Assembly (NCBI RefSeq): GCF_018998565.1
Contig: NZ_JAHNZO010000039.1
Span: 1-64,000, forward strand
Direction of reading: 5' to 3'
Length of the DNA stretch: 64,000 nucleotides
Origin: Paenibacillus oleatilyticus
GTDB lineage: Bacteria; Bacillota; Bacilli; Paenibacillales; NBRC-103111
Positions 61,802 through 64,000 of this stretch are shown here, in pieces. Position numbers and translations under genes: made by a program. Under the pieces are notes generated by a model, which saw only the letters and a program-made list of their open reading frames with translations, was not told the DNA's origin and did not search any database. The stretch's first letter is position 1, and every line of letters starts with the position of its first letter.

Positions 61802-62704
61802 TCAAGCCGGGCGGAAAGGTCTCTTCGTTCCACCGCCGTATGTCCGGCCGAGCTTCAAAAATTCGTGCAGCACCGGCGCTTTCTCGTCTTTCCGCCAAAT
61901 AAACGCCGTTTCCAGAACGGCGGCTTCCTGAATGTCCCTGTAAACGACCCCTTGATTTTGCTGGTGCCGAAAAGACGCGGGAACTAAAGCAATTCCCATT
62001 CCTTCGGCAACAAAGGCGACAACGGTTAAGATTTCAGGCGCTTCCAGCGCAATATGAGGCGAAAATCCGGCCTTATAGCATAAATGGATGACGGCATCGT
62101 GATAGGTCGAACCGTTTTGCCTGGGCGACAAAATAAACGGCTCATGCTCAAGATCGCGGACGCTAAGCGCTTGCCGGCCGGCCAACGGATGCGCTTCGGG
62201 AAGCACCGCCATAAACGGCTCGCGCATAAACCGCTCCGTATTCAGATGCGGACTGTGAATCGAGGCGCGCACAATTCCGAGATGAATGCTTTTTTCGTGC
62301 AGCGCTTGCAGTTGGCTCCCGCTCTTCATTTGATGGAGCTTCAATTCCACCGAAGGAAAACGCAGCCGATACTGCTGCAGCAGCGGAACGATGTGGTAAG
62401 TCGCCGAACCGACAAAGCCGATCGCCAGTATGCCCGTCTGCCCCCGGCTCGCTTTCTCTGCCGCCTCCCGCGCTTGCTCCACACGCGCTAATGCCGACCG
62501 CGACTCCTCCAGAAACACTTTCCCCGCATCCGTTAATTCAACGTGCTGCTTGCTTCGGGAAAATAACGGGAATCCAAGCTCTTCCTCCAGCTTGCGGATT
62601 TGCTGGCTTAACGGGGGCTGCGCCATGTTGAGGCGTGCAGCCGCCCGGCCAAAATGCAGCTCCTCCGCAACGGTTACGAAGTATCGCAAATGACGCAGTT
62701 CCAT
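61802..62704 (-). CDS. LysR-family regulator
   Basis: A 300-aa regulator. The N-terminal helix-turn-helix is LHFGRAAARLNMAQPPLSQQ followed by IRKLEEELGFPLFSR; the C-terminal half is a substrate-binding co-inducer domain. Start at ATG 62704 (MELRHLRYF), with GGGGAGAGG upstream. It lies directly upstream of and in the same direction as prpC, about 100 bp away, so it probably controls the methylcitrate operon, with an intermediate as inducer (inference). Confidence 0.88.
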   Translation of the reverse strand: MELRHLRYFVTVAEELHFGRAAARLNMAQPPLSQQIRKLEEELGFPLFSRSKQHVELTDAGKVFLEESRSALARVEQAREAAEKASRGQTGILAIGFVGSATYHIVPLLQQYRLRFPSVELKLHQMKSGSQLQALHEKSIHLGIVRASIHSPHLNTERFMREPFMAVLPEAHPLAGRQALSVRDLEHEPFILSPRQNGSTYHDAVIHLCYKAGFSPHIALEAPEILTVVAFVAEGMGIALVPASFRHQQNQGVVYRDIQEAAVLETAFIWRKDEKAPVLHEFLKLGRTYGGGTKRPFRPA

Positions 62705-62863
62705 CGTGCCTCTCCCCTTTTGATCGTTCAATCCTTGGCTTGTACTTAAATTATACTATAGGGACGAATCATTTTGGAAAATATAGCATAAATAGGAATA
62801 GGACCTGACCAAAAAGGCCAAGTCCTTCATTGTTTTTAGGTTAGCGGAATTGTGATGCGCATA

Positions 62864-63265
62864 TTAGCCCATGGCTTTGACAAGGAGGGCATATAAGTCC
62901 GGCACTTCCCTGTCGATCCGCACCGGCTTCCAATCCTGATTCAACCAGACGTGCTGCGTTCCTCCGGTGACCAGCATTTCCTCGCCGCGTTTAATTTCAT
63001 AAGCGAACCGGATTCGAAGACTCGTCAACTCGACAATTTTGGTATCAATCGTCACCAAATCGTCGTAACGGGCGGGCGCGCGGAATTTCAGGTCCGCCTC
63101 GATCACCGGCAGCAGCAAGCCGCGGGTCTCCAGCCCTTGATAAGGCATACCCAGCTCGCGGATCATCTCGGTCCGGCCGACTTCAAACCAATTCAAATAG
63201 TTGCCGTGATACACGACGCCCATCTGATCCGTTTCCTGATAGCGGACGCGTAAAGTATGCTGCAT
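62864..63265 (-). CDS. Acyl-CoA thioesterase, YbgC/4HBT family
   Basis: A 133-aa hot-dog-fold protein. The motif VRYQETDQMGVVYHGNYLNW with the catalytic Asp and the FEVGRTEMIRELG helix identify the 4-hydroxybenzoyl-CoA thioesterase type. Hydrolyses short acyl-CoA esters; physiological substrate unknown. The location next to pyk is common in related genomes as far as I recall. Confidence 0.9.
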   Translation of the reverse strand: MQHTLRVRYQETDQMGVVYHGNYLNWFEVGRTEMIRELGMPYQGLETRGLLLPVIEADLKFRAPARYDDLVTIDTKIVELTSLRIRFAYEIKRGEEMLVTGGTQHVWLNQDWKPVRIDREVPDLYALLVKAMG

Positions 63266-63305
63266 ACGAACCTCCTGAATCCCTATGGAAGATAGGTGTA
63301 AAGCA

Positions 63306-63337
63306 AAGGAGCGAAACCGCTGTTCGATTTCGCTCCG
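63306..63337 (-). terminator. Terminator after pyk
   Basis: GGAGCGAAA and TTTCGCTCC form a 9-bp stem; TTTGCTTT follows on the minus strand. It lies between the pyk stop and the thioesterase start. Confidence 0.7.
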
Positions 63338-63374
63338 CTTGTTCTGCTATCGCAAGGCTTCGACGACGTTCTAT

Positions 63375-64000
63375 TTACAGCACGCGGGCGCGGCCGGAAT
63401 AGATGACGCCGACTTCCGGATAGATGGATACTTCGTCATTGTCTTTCAAGATGCCAAGCGCGTTGTCTACACCGACGATGACCGGTTTGCCCAAGCTGAT
63501 GCCGACAACCGCCGCATGGGACGTGATACCGCCCGTTTCGGTAACCACTGCCGCCGCTTTCTCGAAGGCCGGCATGTAGTCTTTATCGGTCGTCACGGTA
63601 ACCAGAATGCAGCCCTCGGTCGTCTTCGCATTCGCTTCTTCGGCGGAGCGGGCTGTCACGACGTGGCCTGTGGCGATTTGCGTGCCGATCCCTTGGCCTT
63701 TGGCAATCATTTCACCGATTTGATGAACTTTGATCAAGTTTGTCGTTCCGGAGCGGCCGACCGGTACGCCTGCAGTGATGACGACGAGATCGCCCAAGCT
63801 GACGAGGCCGGCCTTTACGCTAGCGTCTACGGCATGCTCGAACAATTGGTCCGTCGAGGTGCAGGTCTCGCCCTTCACCGGAATAACGCCCCATACGAGC
63901 GACAGACGGCGCAGCACGCGATCGTTCGGCGTTACCGCGATGATCGGCGCTTTCGGACGGTACTTGGACACCATACGCGCCGTATAGCCGCTTTCCGTGG
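63375..64000 (-). CDS. pyk: Pyruvate kinase, C-terminal part
   Basis: The frame is open to the window edge; the 5' part lies outside. The visible 208 residues begin TESGYTARMVSKYRPKAPII, the end of the pyruvate kinase C domain. Its usual allosteric domain is followed by an extra PEP-utiliser-type domain with TGGITSHAAVVGISLGKP, as in Bacillus and Geobacillus pyruvate kinases. The first ATG in frame (63974) is internal. It converts PEP and ADP to pyruvate and ATP. In Bacillus pyk also precedes citZ-icd-mdh. Confidence 0.94.
   Translation of the reverse strand, partial: TESGYTARMVSKYRPKAPIIAVTPNDRVLRRLSLVWGVIPVKGETCTSTDQLFEHAVDASVKAGLVSLGDLVVITAGVPVGRSGTTNLIKVHQIGEMIAKGQGIGTQIATGHVVTARSAEEANAKTTEGCILVTVTTDKDYMPAFEKAAAVVTETGGITSHAAVVGISLGKPVIVGVDNALGILKDNDEVSIYPEVGVIYSGRARVL

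Overview
The window looks like chromosome of a moderately GC-rich, endospore-forming member of the Firmicutes, most likely Paenibacillus or a close relative. The evidence is an alpha/beta-type small acid-soluble spore protein, two YtaF-type sporulation membrane proteins, an S-layer-anchored subtilase, a lipoprotein/permease sugar importer of the Lpl type with YesM/YesN-type regulators, a T-box and an M-box leader, and the gene order on the minus strand. Read right to left, the minus strand keeps a Bacillus-like backbone: pyk, thioesterase, citZ-icd-mdh, phoR/phoP, polA-mutM-ytaF-coaE, nrdR. Lineage-specific blocks are inserted between these. No species can be named from the sequence alone.

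Region by region. 1-1740 is AT-rich and foreign in character: a small ORF, a frameshifted PD-(D/E)XK nuclease gene and an IS3-type orfA remnant. 1767-2131 holds a repeated 100-bp module, a terminator and tRNA-Ala(GGC). 2256-8725 is the nrdR / sspA-like / lytic transglycosylase / coaE / ytaF / mutM / polA block. 8909-11478 carries a HAD protein and an EAL-CBS-GGDEF protein. 11598-19220 is a carbohydrate ABC importer (two permeases and a lipoprotein) with one YesM-type kinase flanked by two paralogous YesN-type regulators. 19392-25968 is pstSCAB-phoU plus a divergent chemoreceptor. 26039-28251 holds two Gfo/Idh/MocA dehydrogenases. 28383-33605 holds phoP, phoR, a BASS-family transporter and class I fumarase. 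33957-36096 holds yfbR-like, a second YtaF and an XRE-DUF1232 regulator. 36124-36768 is an unusual non-coding stretch with a hairpin element and an M-box riboswitch that has no transporter gene. 36844-43424 holds the subtilase, oligoendopeptidase F, a YneQ-like protein, an LLM oxidoreductase and an SDR. 43492-44006 contains back-to-back regulatory leaders, one uncharacterised and one T-box, the latter for serS. 45372-49606 holds a membrane protein, an RND exporter and a TetR regulator. 49822-53748 is mdh-icd-citZ. 54063-57878 holds a tiny membrane ORF, ppx and ppk. 58130-62704 is the 2-methylcitrate operon with a LysR regulator. The window ends with a thioesterase and a partial pyruvate kinase.

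How the genes work together. Phosphate is a theme: phoPR, the pst-phoU importer, ppx and ppk all lie here. The pstS and ppk upstream regions carry the same 39-bp PhoP-type box with identical spacing to the same -10 hexamer. Central carbon metabolism is also concentrated: the citZ-icd-mdh TCA genes, fumarase, pyruvate kinase and the prpCDB propionyl-CoA pathway. The points most worth a second look are the orphan M-box with its interrupted start codon, the uncharacterised pseudoknotted terminator leader upstream of the SDR, the paired structured repeats between icd and mdh, and the matched Pho boxes.
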